Shown one piece after another: positions 6,617 through 17,170 of a stretch of 51,495 nt of DNA; positions within the stretch are counted from its first letter, which is position 1; each line of letters begins with the position of its first letter. The notes below the pieces were generated by a model, which saw only the letters and a list, made by a program, of their open reading frames with translations, was not told where the DNA came from and ran no database searches. Position numbers and translations under genes: made by a program. The stretch is from Burkholderiales bacterium (GTDB lineage Bacteria > Pseudomonadota > Gammaproteobacteria > Burkholderiales > Burkholderiaceae_E): contig JAIYCW010000029.1 of the NCBI GenBank assembly GCA_027487815.1, positions 1 to 51,495 on the forward strand, given 5' to 3'.

Positions 6617-7072
6617 ATGAACCCTGATTTGCTTTTCCGGATCTGCAATACCCTGGCCCTGGTTTCATGGATTATCTTGATCGCGGGGCCCCGCTGGGCA
6701 CTCGTCTCCAAACTGATTCGCTGGGGGTCAATCACCCTACTCTGCCTGCTCTATGCGGTGGTCATTGCTGTGTACTTTTTCAGGGTGGATGGCGGGGGCT
6801 TTTTTAGCTTGGCGGCCGTGCAGCTGCTGTTTACGAGCAAAGAGGTGGCCTTGGCTGGATGGGTGCACTACCTTGCCTTTGATCTGTTTGTGGGCCTCTG
6901 GATTTCCGAGAAATCCGCGGAGATAGGCTTGAATCGATGGATCCAGGCTCCAATCCTGGTGACCACATTTATGTTCGGGCCTCTGGGCTTCCTACTTTTC
7001 CAGGCAGTGCTTGCTTCAGGACTTGATCGAAGCCAGGCTCCGGAGCCAAAAGCAGTGGCAAAACCCATATGA
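6617..7072 (+). CDS. ABA4-like (DUF4281) membrane protein
   Basis: 151-residue integral membrane protein with about four helices. The pattern of the DUF4281/ABA4-like family is visible: a short N-terminal helix containing NTLALVSW, a helix followed by SKEVALAGWVHYLAFDLFVGLWI, then a last helix with FGPLGFLLF. The plant member is needed for neoxanthin formation; bacterial members are uncharacterised. AAAGG precedes the ATG. The stop overlaps the next ATG by four bases (ATGA), so it is translationally coupled to the seven-TM protein. Confidence 0.8.
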   Translation: MNPDLLFRICNTLALVSWIILIAGPRWALVSKLIRWGSITLLCLLYAVVIAVYFFRVDGGGFFSLAAVQLLFTSKEVALAGWVHYLAFDLFVGLWISEKSAEIGLNRWIQAPILVTTFMFGPLGFLLFQAVLASGLDRSQAPEPKAVAKPI

Positions 7073-7914
7073 AGTTAAGCCTACCCAATACCTATGCGTA
7101 TATCGCTACCCGCGCAACCATTGCACTTTGCACAGCATTACTGCTAGTTACCGGGTTAGCCTTCATGCTGGATGAACGCCTCCTGAGGGACGTCAATGTG
7201 TGGGCCAAGCCGGTCAAGTTTGCGCTTTCTTTTGGAATCCACCTGGCCACCCTGCTCTGGCTCACCTCATTGCTCGCGCAGACGGGCAAAGCAATGACTG
7301 CCACAAGGCTCGCGCTTACATCAGCCTGCGTCGCCACGATTATTGAAGTGTTTTATGTGGCGTTGCAGTCGGCTCGGGGCCGCGCCTCACACTTTAATTT
7401 TGAAACCCGGTTTGAATCATTCATGTACTACCAAGTTATGGGGGGTGCAGCTTTAGTGCTTGTGATTGCAACCTTGATCATCGGCGTTATGGTCCTGCGG
7501 CATGCCCGGCCAAATCTTTCCCCCGGCCTGCGTTTGGGCGCTGGCTGGGGAGCGATTTTTAGTGCCATTGCCACTCTTGTCGTGGCGGGAGCGCTAGCCA
7601 GTGGCATGCTATCCGGAGCGGGCCCATGGATCGGATCGGTTCGAAACGATGCGGGCGGGGTACCCCTGATTGGATGGTCGCGCAGCGTGGGCGATCTGCG
7701 GGTGCCACATTTCTTCGCCACTCATGTAATTCAAGCGCTACCGATTCTGGGATGGCTTGCTGACCTGGCGCTGTCAAGATCAGGCCGAAAGTTTCATCCG
7801 GGTTGGATTGTAGGGCTGGGGCTAGTGCTGTCATTGGTTCTGGTTACATCACTTTTTGTTCAAGCGATTCGCGGCCAACCCTTTATTGCCTTCATCGCCT
7901 TCACCGCCACCTAA
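7069..7914 (+). CDS. Uncharacterised seven-TM membrane protein
   Basis: 281 residues, almost wholly membrane-embedded, with hydrophobic segments near 14-33, 51-70, 81-100, 122-143, 158-180, 212-233 and 244-266. Distinct blocks are WAKPVKFALSF before helix 2, SARGRASHFN after helix 3, and GDLRVPHFFATHVIQALP at the start of helix 6. His108, His214 and His219 lie near predicted membrane faces. I recall similar blocks in uncharacterised proteins of Proteobacteria but know no function. Coupled to the ABA4-like gene by an ATGA overlap and followed 12 bases later by the DHA2 exporter. Confidence 0.75.
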   Translation: MKLSLPNTYAYIATRATIALCTALLLVTGLAFMLDERLLRDVNVWAKPVKFALSFGIHLATLLWLTSLLAQTGKAMTATRLALTSACVATIIEVFYVALQSARGRASHFNFETRFESFMYYQVMGGAALVLVIATLIIGVMVLRHARPNLSPGLRLGAGWGAIFSAIATLVVAGALASGMLSGAGPWIGSVRNDAGGVPLIGWSRSVGDLRVPHFFATHVIQALPILGWLADLALSRSGRKFHPGWIVGLGLVLSLVLVTSLFVQAIRGQPFIAFIAFTAT

Positions 7915-7926
7915 CCGGCAAAACGC

Positions 7927-9315
7927 GTGTCCACCCCTCCGATGTCCTCTCCCGGCAACCCCTGGTTAACCTTCTGGTTAAGCGCACTAGCCGTCTTCCT
8001 TGTTTCCCTGGACAGCACAGTCGTCATCGCGGCTTACCCCGCTTTACGCCAGGAGTTCTCAAGCGTAAACGCGGGGCAACTTTCCTGGTCTATCAATGCC
8101 TACTCAGTGGTGTATGCGGCCTTGCTGGTGCCAGCGGGTCGGTTAGCTGATCAGTGGGGTCGCAAGCGATTATTTCTTTGGGGAGTCTTCATTTTTATAG
8201 TTGCCTCAAGCGCGTGTGGCCTAGCCCCAACCATCGAAACTCTGATAGCAGCACGGTCTGTGCAGGCTATAGGTGCAGCGATCATGACCACCACCTCGCT
8301 CGCCCTGATCCTGGCTGCCTTTGCGCCGACCAAGCGAGCTGCTGTTGTGGGGCTATGGAGCGCCATGGGTGCGCTGGCTGCCGCGGTTGGGCCCGCCCTC
8401 GGATCCTGGATGATCTATCACTATTCGTGGCGCTGGATCTTCTGGATCAACTTGCCCATCGGGCTCTATGCGTGGTTACACAGCAGGAAAAGCATTGCTG
8501 AGTCTTCTGGGCTCAAAGTCGCTGAACCGCTGGATTGGCCCGGAGTATTGATGCTGATTTCCGGGGTCTCCTTGATCGCGCTCGGTATCGTCAAAGTTGA
8601 AGATCAACGATGGACAACACTGATGGTCATAAGCAGCCTCGCGGGTGGCACCCTGATCCTTACCGCCTTTGTGCTCTGGGCAAAACGGCAGCCCGGAGCA
8701 GCTATAGACATGAGCCTCTTTAGCGAACCAAGCTATCGCTATATCAACCTTGCCAGTTTTGTGTTTGGGATTGCATTCACAGCGATGTTCATCAGTTCAT
8801 TTTTGTTTTTGATCGGCATCTGGGGGTTCTCTCAGCACTGGGCTGGCTTGGCTATCACGCCGGGCCCGCTTATGGTTATTCCGGTGGCGATTCTCAGTGG
8901 TCGCTGGGCAGGAAAATTTGGCCATCGCCCTCTATTGATTGCCGGTGGCCTGCTTTATGCAACGAGCAACGTTACGATGAGCCACCTGATTACCAGCCAG
9001 TCCGCATTCTGGACCCTTTGGCTCCCGGCACAGATCGCGGGCGGGATCGCGGTGGGCCTTTTGCTACCTGCGCTCTCAGGCGCAGCAGTGGCCAAGCTCA
9101 AGCCACAACAGTTTGGTGTTGGCGGCGGCGTCAACAATGCCATTCGGCAGATTGGCGGCGTTATTGGAGTGGCTATTGCAGTCGCGCTGGTAGGTCAGCT
9201 CGGGGCAGACATTGCTCAATTCAAAACCATGTACCTGCTTCTGGCCTGCGGTGGTGTTTTAACTGCCCTGATTTGCCTTCCGGTGGATACCCGTCCTAAA
9301 CCATTGACCCAGTAG
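7927..9315 (+). CDS. MFS transporter, DHA2 (EmrB/QacA) type
   Basis: 462-residue drug:H+ antiporter-like protein with 13-14 hydrophobic segments. Helix 1 carries VFLVSLDSTVVIAAYPAL, the DHA2 signature; helix 2 is followed by GRLADQWGRKRLF (motif A); the helix 5 antiporter motif reads GPALGSWM. Such proteins export hydrophobic compounds, dyes or lipids. I kept the GTG start at 7927; an ATG five codons on is equally possible, since neither has a clear Shine-Dalgarno. Same strand and close spacing put it in the DUF2141 cluster. Confidence 0.88.
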   Translation: MSTPPMSSPGNPWLTFWLSALAVFLVSLDSTVVIAAYPALRQEFSSVNAGQLSWSINAYSVVYAALLVPAGRLADQWGRKRLFLWGVFIFIVASSACGLAPTIETLIAARSVQAIGAAIMTTTSLALILAAFAPTKRAAVVGLWSAMGALAAAVGPALGSWMIYHYSWRWIFWINLPIGLYAWLHSRKSIAESSGLKVAEPLDWPGVLMLISGVSLIALGIVKVEDQRWTTLMVISSLAGGTLILTAFVLWAKRQPGAAIDMSLFSEPSYRYINLASFVFGIAFTAMFISSFLFLIGIWGFSQHWAGLAITPGPLMVIPVAILSGRWAGKFGHRPLLIAGGLLYATSNVTMSHLITSQSAFWTLWLPAQIAGGIAVGLLLPALSGAAVAKLKPQQFGVGGGVNNAIRQIGGVIGVAIAVALVGQLGADIAQFKTMYLLLACGGVLTALICLPVDTRPKPLTQ

Positions 9316-9324
9316 GGCAAGTCA

Positions 9325-9813
9325 ATGCCACCATCATCTCTATCCCGATTCACCCTGCGTGCTGTGATCATCTTGGGCTGCTTACCTTGGGTGGGCGCCT
9401 GCACAGTATCGATGCCGTACAGATCGGTAGAACGTGGCGAAGCAGGCTCCCCAGACGAGAAGCTTTTGGTCTCAGTAACGCACGCCACCCTGGACCCTAG
9501 CAAGCGGGCACCTTTTGATAAGCACACCATGTTGGTCAACAGCGCGATGGCGTCCCAGCCGGGCCTGGTGGCCTACTCGCTTCGACGTGAACTGCTGGGC
9601 AACGATGTCTGGACATACACCATATGGCGCGACGAAGCCTCCCGCACCAACTTCTTTATGTCTGAGCAGCACCGACAAGCGATGGCCTCGGGTTCGGGAG
9701 CCATTGAGACCATGCGCTATAAGAGGATGGAGATTCGCCGAAGCGAATTACCCTTTTCCTGGTCTCGTGCCTTGCAGCTATTAAATGAATCTGCCGATTC
9801 CAAGAAGCCATGA
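9325..9813 (+). CDS. Putative lipoprotein with ABM-like domain
   Basis: 162-residue protein with a lipoprotein-type leader (hydrophobic AVIILGCLPWVGAC, modified Cys26). The mature part resembles the antibiotic-biosynthesis-monooxygenase (ABM) ferredoxin-like fold: a strand with QPGLVAYSLRRELLGNDVWTYTIWRDEASRTNFFMSEQHRQAM. ABM-like domains are normally cytoplasmic enzymes or sensors, so a lipidated form is unusual. It starts nine bases after the DHA2 gene and overlaps the patatin gene by ATGA. Confidence 0.7.
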   Translation: MPPSSLSRFTLRAVIILGCLPWVGACTVSMPYRSVERGEAGSPDEKLLVSVTHATLDPSKRAPFDKHTMLVNSAMASQPGLVAYSLRRELLGNDVWTYTIWRDEASRTNFFMSEQHRQAMASGSGAIETMRYKRMEIRRSELPFSWSRALQLLNESADSKKP

Positions 9814-10745
9814 TTGCACGTTGGCTCTGTATCCTTGCGATTGTTTCAGTTGCCGCTTCGCTGAGTGCATGTGCGCCGTTTAACTACACCCAGCCCGATG
9901 CACCACGCGTGGTCGAAACGCTGCCACGTATTGAACCGCGCCCCAAGATCGCTGTTGTCTTGGGCAGTGGCGGCCCAAGGGGTTATGCGCATGTCGGCGT
10001 GATCAAGGTGCTGGAAGAGGCTGGTATCGAGCCCGACTTGATTGTGGGAAGCAGTGTGGGCGCGTTGCTTGGTGCGTTCTGGGCAAGTGGCATGAATGCG
10101 GCTGATATTGATCGCCGATCTCTGGAGGGCGGCCCGCTCACGCTCTTCGATTTTTCGCCTTTCGCCGACCGGGGCTGGATTCGCGGTAACCGCCTGCAAA
10201 ACTATGTCAATACCAATCTCGGAGGGCTCGAAGTTCAGCAGCTCAAACGCAAGCTGCTCGTGGTTGCTACCCGGCGTTCGGACAAAGTGCCGGTGGTCTT
10301 CGATGCCGGAAACCTCGGAGTTGCCATTCGCGCCTCCAGCGCTGTGCCAGGTGTTTTCTCACCCGTGGGTATCCTGGGGCAAGAGTATGAAGACGCGGAT
10401 GAATCGCTGCCTGTGGCTGTACGGTTCGCGCGAGCTGCCGGCGCACAGTTTGTGATCGCGGTGGATGTGTCGGCCTACGATGAAGCCACGCCTCCTGAGG
10501 TCAGTCAGGCCAACCGACAACGCGATATGAACCGCCGCACCCGAATTAATCCTGAAGTGGCGCAGGCCGACTTTTTGATCCATCCGGACCTTGGCTACTG
10601 GGCTAGCCCGCTTCGCTCCTACTTTGTGAGTAGCCGGGTCACGGGCGAAGCAGAGGCGAGGAAGCGATTGCCGGAACTTATTCGGAAGCTGGATTCAATC
10701 ACCGCCATTTGCTTTTCAGAAAATCCATCATCACCCTTACCTTGA
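9810..10745 (+). CDS. Patatin-like phospholipase family lipoprotein
   Basis: 311-residue patatin-fold protein with a lipobox (LSAC, Cys21). It has the oxyanion loop GSGGPRG (52-58) and the nucleophile elbow GSSVG (Ser82), in the arrangement of RssA-like bacterial patatins that hydrolyse acyl lipids. The second catalytic element, usually a YVDGG-type turn, here reads YEDADES: Asp195 stays, but both glycines are lost and about two residues are missing. Activity may be altered. The gene overlaps the ABM-like lipoprotein by four bases and the LysR gene, tail to tail, by 47 bases. Confidence 0.85.
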   Translation: MIARWLCILAIVSVAASLSACAPFNYTQPDAPRVVETLPRIEPRPKIAVVLGSGGPRGYAHVGVIKVLEEAGIEPDLIVGSSVGALLGAFWASGMNAADIDRRSLEGGPLTLFDFSPFADRGWIRGNRLQNYVNTNLGGLEVQQLKRKLLVVATRRSDKVPVVFDAGNLGVAIRASSAVPGVFSPVGILGQEYEDADESLPVAVRFARAAGAQFVIAVDVSAYDEATPPEVSQANRQRDMNRRTRINPEVAQADFLIHPDLGYWASPLRSYFVSSRVTGEAEARKRLPELIRKLDSITAICFSENPSSPLP

Positions 10746-11604
10746 GCGGCAGATAAGCACGTGTTGGATACAACAACCACACGCCCGTATCGAAGCTAGT
10801 GGCGGTGGCTTGATAATGAGGAAAAAGATCAACAAGCGTTCCATCTGCGATGGCATCCTTCGCCAGCCAATCAGTCAGCAGCACCGGGCCCATGCCGTCG
10901 ATCGCGCAGCTTCGCAAAGCGAGTGGGTTGGAAATAATGATGTCGCCATCAACGCTTACGCTTTGAACCCTTCCTTTGTTGTCCTTGAAGTGCCATTCAT
11001 GCCGAAACTCGGGTAGCGTGAGCATTAGGCAGCGATGCTTGACTAGATCAGCGGGAGCTTTTGGCGAGCCATTTTGAGCAATATAGCTGGGGCTTGCGCA
11101 AACGCGGTAACGCGTTCGCATGAGCTTGGTAAGGACTACATCGCCTTCGAACTGCGATCCCAAGCGCACTGCAAGATCAATCCGGTCGTTGATCAAGTTC
11201 ATATTGTTATCCGTAAGTAGCAGCTCGACTTTCAGCTGCGGATGCAAACGGTGGAACTCGCGCAGAATTGGGGCGACCTGAATGATGCCGAATGAAACAG
11301 AAGCGGTCATTCGCAACGTGCCCTGGGCATGGTTGTTGACGCCCTTGCTCAGTGCCAGCGCCTCTTCGCCGGCTTGCTCCAGCTCATCCATCAAGGGCGA
11401 AATGCGCGCCAGGTAGGCGCGCCCCGCTTCTGAGAGCGAAAGCTTGCGTGTGGTCCGCTGAAACAATCGCACGCCCAGTTCATGCTCGAGCGAAGCTACT
11501 GTGCGTGAGACGGAAGACGGATCGAGTTGTTGCTCTCGCGCAGTGTCTGCGAAGCTGCCCAGGCGAGCCACATCGACGAAGGTTCTAAGAGTTGTGAAAT
11601 CCAT
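10699..11604 (-). CDS. LysR-family transcriptional regulator
   Basis: 301-residue LysR-type regulator. The N-terminal winged helix-turn-helix is clear (TFVDVARLGSFADTAREQQLDPSSVSRTVASLEHELGVRLFQRT), followed by a substrate-binding-like sensor domain from about residue 95. It is transcribed away from the azoreductase gene with about 140 bases between them, the classic layout for a LysR protein controlling its neighbour. Its inducer cannot be read from sequence. The 3' end overlaps the patatin gene. Confidence 0.93.
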   Translation of the reverse strand: MDFTTLRTFVDVARLGSFADTAREQQLDPSSVSRTVASLEHELGVRLFQRTTRKLSLSEAGRAYLARISPLMDELEQAGEEALALSKGVNNHAQGTLRMTASVSFGIIQVAPILREFHRLHPQLKVELLLTDNNMNLINDRIDLAVRLGSQFEGDVVLTKLMRTRYRVCASPSYIAQNGSPKAPADLVKHRCLMLTLPEFRHEWHFKDNKGRVQSVSVDGDIIISNPLALRSCAIDGMGPVLLTDWLAKDAIADGTLVDLFPHYQATATSFDTGVWLLYPTRAYLPLKVRVMMDFLKSKWR

Positions 11605-11646
11605 GCCTTTGCTTCTCCCGATTCATGCGTTTTATACATGAAATAA

Positions 11647-11680
11647 GTGCTCAATTCTCTATTTATTCGAATTTGAACAC
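11647..11680. promoter_or_regulatory. Candidate LysR binding region
   Basis: Between the divergent LysR and azoreductase genes lies an inverted repeat with arms GTGCTCAATTC (11647-11657) and GAATTTGAACAC (11669-11680). They pair with one mismatch and one extra base. Size and position fit a LysR recognition site, about 65-100 bases from the azoR start. Confidence 0.4.
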
Positions 11681-11744
11681 TAACTAAAGTTCGTTTATGG
11701 CCGCGAATCAAGGGGATGCGCGGTGCAAACCAAAGGAACTTCCT

Positions 11745-12395
11745 ATGCGACCTACTCCGCCCAGCACCCATCATTTGCTGCGAATTGACTCTAGCTCCCG
11801 CGTAACGGGCTCGTATTCCCGCAAGCTCGGCGATCAATTTGAACACGCTTGGATAAAGCGCTTTCCAGCCGGAACTATTACGCGTCGCGACGTGGCTTTG
11901 CAAAGCCTCCCGCATATCGAAAATACGACCATTGCCGGAATGTTTACACCGCCCGAGCAACACAGCTCGGAGATGGTGGCAGCCCTCGTGCAATCCGACA
12001 CGCTAATCGCCGAGCTTAAAGCCGCCGATACATTGCTGCTCACCGTCCCGATGTATAACTTCGGCGTGCCTTCCGCGCTCAAGGCTTGGATTGATCAAAT
12101 CACCCGTATTGGCCACACCTTCAGCTTTGATGGAAGCAATTTTGGAGGCTTACTGAAAGGCAAGAAGGCTCACGTCGTGATCGCTTATGGCGCTGGGGGC
12201 TATGCCCATGGCGCCAGCTTTGCCGCTGCCAATTTCGTCGAGCCCTATCTGAAATTCCTATTAGCCTTTTTGGGCTTCAATGAAGTCATCACTTATAACG
12301 ACGAAGCCACTAACACCAACCCTGCTGGGATAGCAGCATCACATGCCATGATCACTGCGCAGATGGAAACATCACTTAAGGGGGTAACCGCGTGA
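11745..12395 (+). CDS. azoR: FMN-dependent NADH-azoreductase (AzoR-like)
   Basis: Flavodoxin-fold quinone/azo reductase of 216 aa. The FMN phosphate loop is DSSSRVTGSYSRKL near the N-terminus, and PMYNFGVPSALKAWIDQITRIGHTF is the flavin-binding block of AzoR. Known members reduce quinones and azo dyes with NADH and protect against thiol stress. The ATG at 11745 has AAGGA seven bases before it; an in-frame ATG 16 codons earlier lacks one. Divergent from the LysR gene and overlapping the next gene by four bases (GTGA). Confidence 0.9.
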   Translation: MRPTPPSTHHLLRIDSSSRVTGSYSRKLGDQFEHAWIKRFPAGTITRRDVALQSLPHIENTTIAGMFTPPEQHSSEMVAALVQSDTLIAELKAADTLLLTVPMYNFGVPSALKAWIDQITRIGHTFSFDGSNFGGLLKGKKAHVVIAYGAGGYAHGASFAAANFVEPYLKFLLAFLGFNEVITYNDEATNTNPAGIAASHAMITAQMETSLKGVTA

Positions 12396-13255
12396 AAAAC
12401 ATTTCTATTCTCGGCCTCGGAGCGATGGGCTCGCGCATGGCCGCTTCGTTGCTCAGGGCGGGATATGCGGTGACGGTTTGGAACCGCACTGCGGCTAAAG
12501 CTGCACCACTGCAAGCGCTCGGCGCAAAGTCCGCCAATTCCCCGCGCGATGCTGCCACCGATGCCGACATGGTAATCAGCATGTTGCGCGACGATGAAGC
12601 TTCACGCCATGTATGGCTCAATGCCAGAGATGGTGCGCTCTCGAGCATGAACGCGGGCACGATTGCGATTGAAAGCTCGACACTGACGCCTACGTGGGTA
12701 AAGGAACTAGGGCTTACCGCCGCGCAAACCGGCGTGGACTTTTTAGATGCGCCTGTGGCAGGTTCGCGTCCGCAGGCCGAGGCGGCGCAACTGATTTACC
12801 TGGTTGGAGGTGATCCCCAAGTGTTGAGGCGTGCTGAGCCTGTGTTCAAAACGATGGGAGGTGCAGTTCATCACGCGGGTGAGATCGGTAATGGAGCGGC
12901 AGTGAAGCTAATGATTAATGCGCTGTTTGGTATTCAGGTCGCAGCTTTAGCTGAGCTAGTTGGCTGGGCAACGCGCGCAGGGCTTGATACCACTAAAGCA
13001 TTGGAGATTATGGGCAACACACCCGTGGCCAGCCCAGCCGCCAAGTTAGCGGGGCAAGGCATGCTGGCGAGAAATTTCACCCCGATGTTTTCGATAGAGT
13101 TGGTGGAAAAAGACTTTGCGTATGCGCTTGATACGGCAAGCGCTACCGGAAGCAGCCTGCCGATCACCCAACGTGCGCACGGATTGCTAAGGGATGCGAT
13201 CTCACATGGGTTAGCCGAGAATAACCTGACAGCGCTCGCACAACTTTATAGCTAA
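12392..13255 (+). CDS. NAD(P)-dependent oxidoreductase, 3-hydroxyisobutyrate dehydrogenase family
   Basis: 287-residue beta-hydroxyacid dehydrogenase. The Rossmann motif GLGAMGSRMA starts at residue 8; DAPVAGSRPQAEAAQL is the substrate-binding block; GNGAAVKLMINAL carries the catalytic Lys. Possible substrates include tartronate semialdehyde, 3-hydroxyisobutyrate or succinic semialdehyde. It starts with GTG, overlapping the azoreductase stop, so the two are co-translated and probably both under the LysR regulator. Confidence 0.9.
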   Translation: MKNISILGLGAMGSRMAASLLRAGYAVTVWNRTAAKAAPLQALGAKSANSPRDAATDADMVISMLRDDEASRHVWLNARDGALSSMNAGTIAIESSTLTPTWVKELGLTAAQTGVDFLDAPVAGSRPQAEAAQLIYLVGGDPQVLRRAEPVFKTMGGAVHHAGEIGNGAAVKLMINALFGIQVAALAELVGWATRAGLDTTKALEIMGNTPVASPAAKLAGQGMLARNFTPMFSIELVEKDFAYALDTASATGSSLPITQRAHGLLRDAISHGLAENNLTALAQLYS

Positions 13256-13353
13256 CCATTAATGGCCTGATCAATGCTTGATGGGGTGCAGCGCTAGAAC
13301 TTAATGCACTGCACCTCATGTTGACTACCCCTCGGGATAAGGATAATGGAGTT

Positions 13354-14982
13354 TCACTCCCACTCGATCGTAGCCGGAGGCTTCGAGCTCACATCATAAG
13401 TCACCCGATTGATTCCCCGCACTTCATTGATGATTCGCGAGGACACTTTCTTGAGCAAAGCATAAGGAAGCTCCGCCCAATCGGCGGTCATGAAATCACT
13501 GGTCTGCACGGCACGCAGCGCCACCACGTAGTCATAGGTGCGCCCATCGCCCATGACTCCGACTGATTTCACCGGCAGGAACACGGCGAAGGCTTGGCTG
13601 GTGAGGTCGTACCAGGATTTGCCTGAGGCTTCATCATGAAATGCGCGCAGCTCTTCGATAAAGATATGGTCGGCTCGGCGCAGCAGATCGGCGTAATCGC
13701 ACTTCACCTCACCCAGAATCCGCACGCCAAGCCCAGGCCCGGGAAACGGATGACGATAGACCATCTCAGGCGGCAAGCCGAGTGCAACGCCGAGTTCCCG
13801 AACTTCATCCTTGAAGAGTTCACGCAAGGGCTCAAGAAGTTTCAGGCCGAGCGTCTCAGGCAGACCGCCCACGTTGTGATGGCTCTTGATCGTCACGGCC
13901 TTCTTGGACTTGGCACCGCCCGACTCAATCACGTCCGGATAGATGGTGCCCTGTGCGAGCCATTGAGGGGCCTGCGCGCCTTGCGCTTTGAGTTTGGCAG
14001 CCTCGGTTTGAAACACCTCGACGAACTCCCGGCCGATGATTTTGCGCTTGGCTTCGGGGTCTTGCACGCCCTCTAGCTTGCCCAGGAACTGATCACTTGC
14101 ATCAACCGCAATCACTCTCGCATGCAGGCGGCCCACAAACATGTCCTTCACCATCTGCGCTTCATTCAAGCGCAGCAGGCCATGATCCACAAACACGCAG
14201 GTGAGCTGATCGCCAATCGCCCGATGAATCAAGGCAGCAGCCACCGAGGAATCCACCCCGCCCGATAACCCGAGCAACACATGCTCGCTGCCTACCTGGT
14301 CGCGAATCTTTGCGACCGCTTCTTCGATGTAGTCGCCCATGATCCAATCACCACCGCAGCCGCAGATATCGCGCACGAATCGTCGCAAGATCGCACTGCC
14401 CTGCACCGTGTGGGTGACCTCGGGGTGAAACTGAATGCCATAAAATCGCCTGGCTTCATCGGCCATGCCCGCGATTGGGCAGGATGGGGTGCTTGCCATG
14501 AGCTTAAAACCCTCGGGCATCGCGGTGACCTTGTCACCATGGCTCATCCACACCTTGAGCATGCCGTGGCCTTCAGGTGTTACAAAATCCTGGATGCCAT
14601 CAAAAAGCTTGGTGTGGCCGCGCGCCCTGACCTCGGCATAGCCAAACTCACGCTTGGCCATACCATTTTCAAGCACTGCTGCCTCCACCTTGCCACCCAG
14701 TTGCTGAGCCATGGTTTGCATGCCATAGCAAATGCCCAGCACCGGCACCCCGAGCTCAAACACTACCGCTGGGGCCTGATCATTGCTTTCCTCATAGGCG
14801 CTCATGTGGCTGCCCGAAAGAATGATGCCGCGCCCGCCTTGTTGCTCGATAAAATTGCGCACAAACCCGGGATCAACATCGCAGGGGTGAATCTCACAAT
14901 ACACCTGAGCCTCGCGCACGCGGCGCGCAATGAGCTGGGTGACTTGGGAGCCAAAGTCGAGGATCAGAATTTTGTGATGCAT
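13354..14982 (-). CDS. guaA: GMP synthase (glutamine-hydrolysing)
   Basis: Converts XMP to GMP with glutamine and ATP, the last step of GMP synthesis. Residues 1-205 form the class I glutaminase with nucleophile Cys85 (GICYGMQT) and the His186/Glu188 pair (FHPEV). The ATP pyrophosphatase loop SGGVDSS is at 240-246, and the C-terminal dimerisation domain ends in the usual IEWE. Full length at 542 aa. It follows guaB on the same strand, with a terminator-like hairpin between them. Confidence 0.97.
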   Translation of the reverse strand: MHHKILILDFGSQVTQLIARRVREAQVYCEIHPCDVDPGFVRNFIEQQGGRGIILSGSHMSAYEESNDQAPAVVFELGVPVLGICYGMQTMAQQLGGKVEAAVLENGMAKREFGYAEVRARGHTKLFDGIQDFVTPEGHGMLKVWMSHGDKVTAMPEGFKLMASTPSCPIAGMADEARRFYGIQFHPEVTHTVQGSAILRRFVRDICGCGGDWIMGDYIEEAVAKIRDQVGSEHVLLGLSGGVDSSVAAALIHRAIGDQLTCVFVDHGLLRLNEAQMVKDMFVGRLHARVIAVDASDQFLGKLEGVQDPEAKRKIIGREFVEVFQTEAAKLKAQGAQAPQWLAQGTIYPDVIESGGAKSKKAVTIKSHHNVGGLPETLGLKLLEPLRELFKDEVRELGVALGLPPEMVYRHPFPGPGLGVRILGEVKCDYADLLRRADHIFIEELRAFHDEASGKSWYDLTSQAFAVFLPVKSVGVMGDGRTYDYVVALRAVQTSDFMTADWAELPYALLKKVSSRIINEVRGINRVTYDVSSKPPATIEWE

Positions 14983-15008
14983 GGCGATCGCAATTTTGAA
15001 AACGGGAG

Positions 15009-15048
15009 CAAAAAATAAAATCGCCAGGTCACCAAAAGTGGCCTGGCG
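15009..15048 (-). terminator. Intrinsic terminator between guaB and guaA
   Basis: Read on the minus strand after the guaB stop, an 11-bp stem (CGCCAGGCCAC pairing with GTGACCTGGCG, one wobble) around a TTTTG loop is followed by ATTTTATTTTTT. It has all the marks of a Rho-independent terminator, although guaA is the next gene on the same strand. Confidence 0.75.
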
Positions 15049-15066
15049 CTTGCTGCTTGAGCCTGA

Positions 15067-17170
<2,104 letters not shown>

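Noticed and set aside
13256-13353. Arms GGTGCAG/CTGCACC between the dehydrogenase and guaA ends as a terminator
   Set aside because: The loop is about 17 bases and no T tract follows on either strand, so I did not call it.
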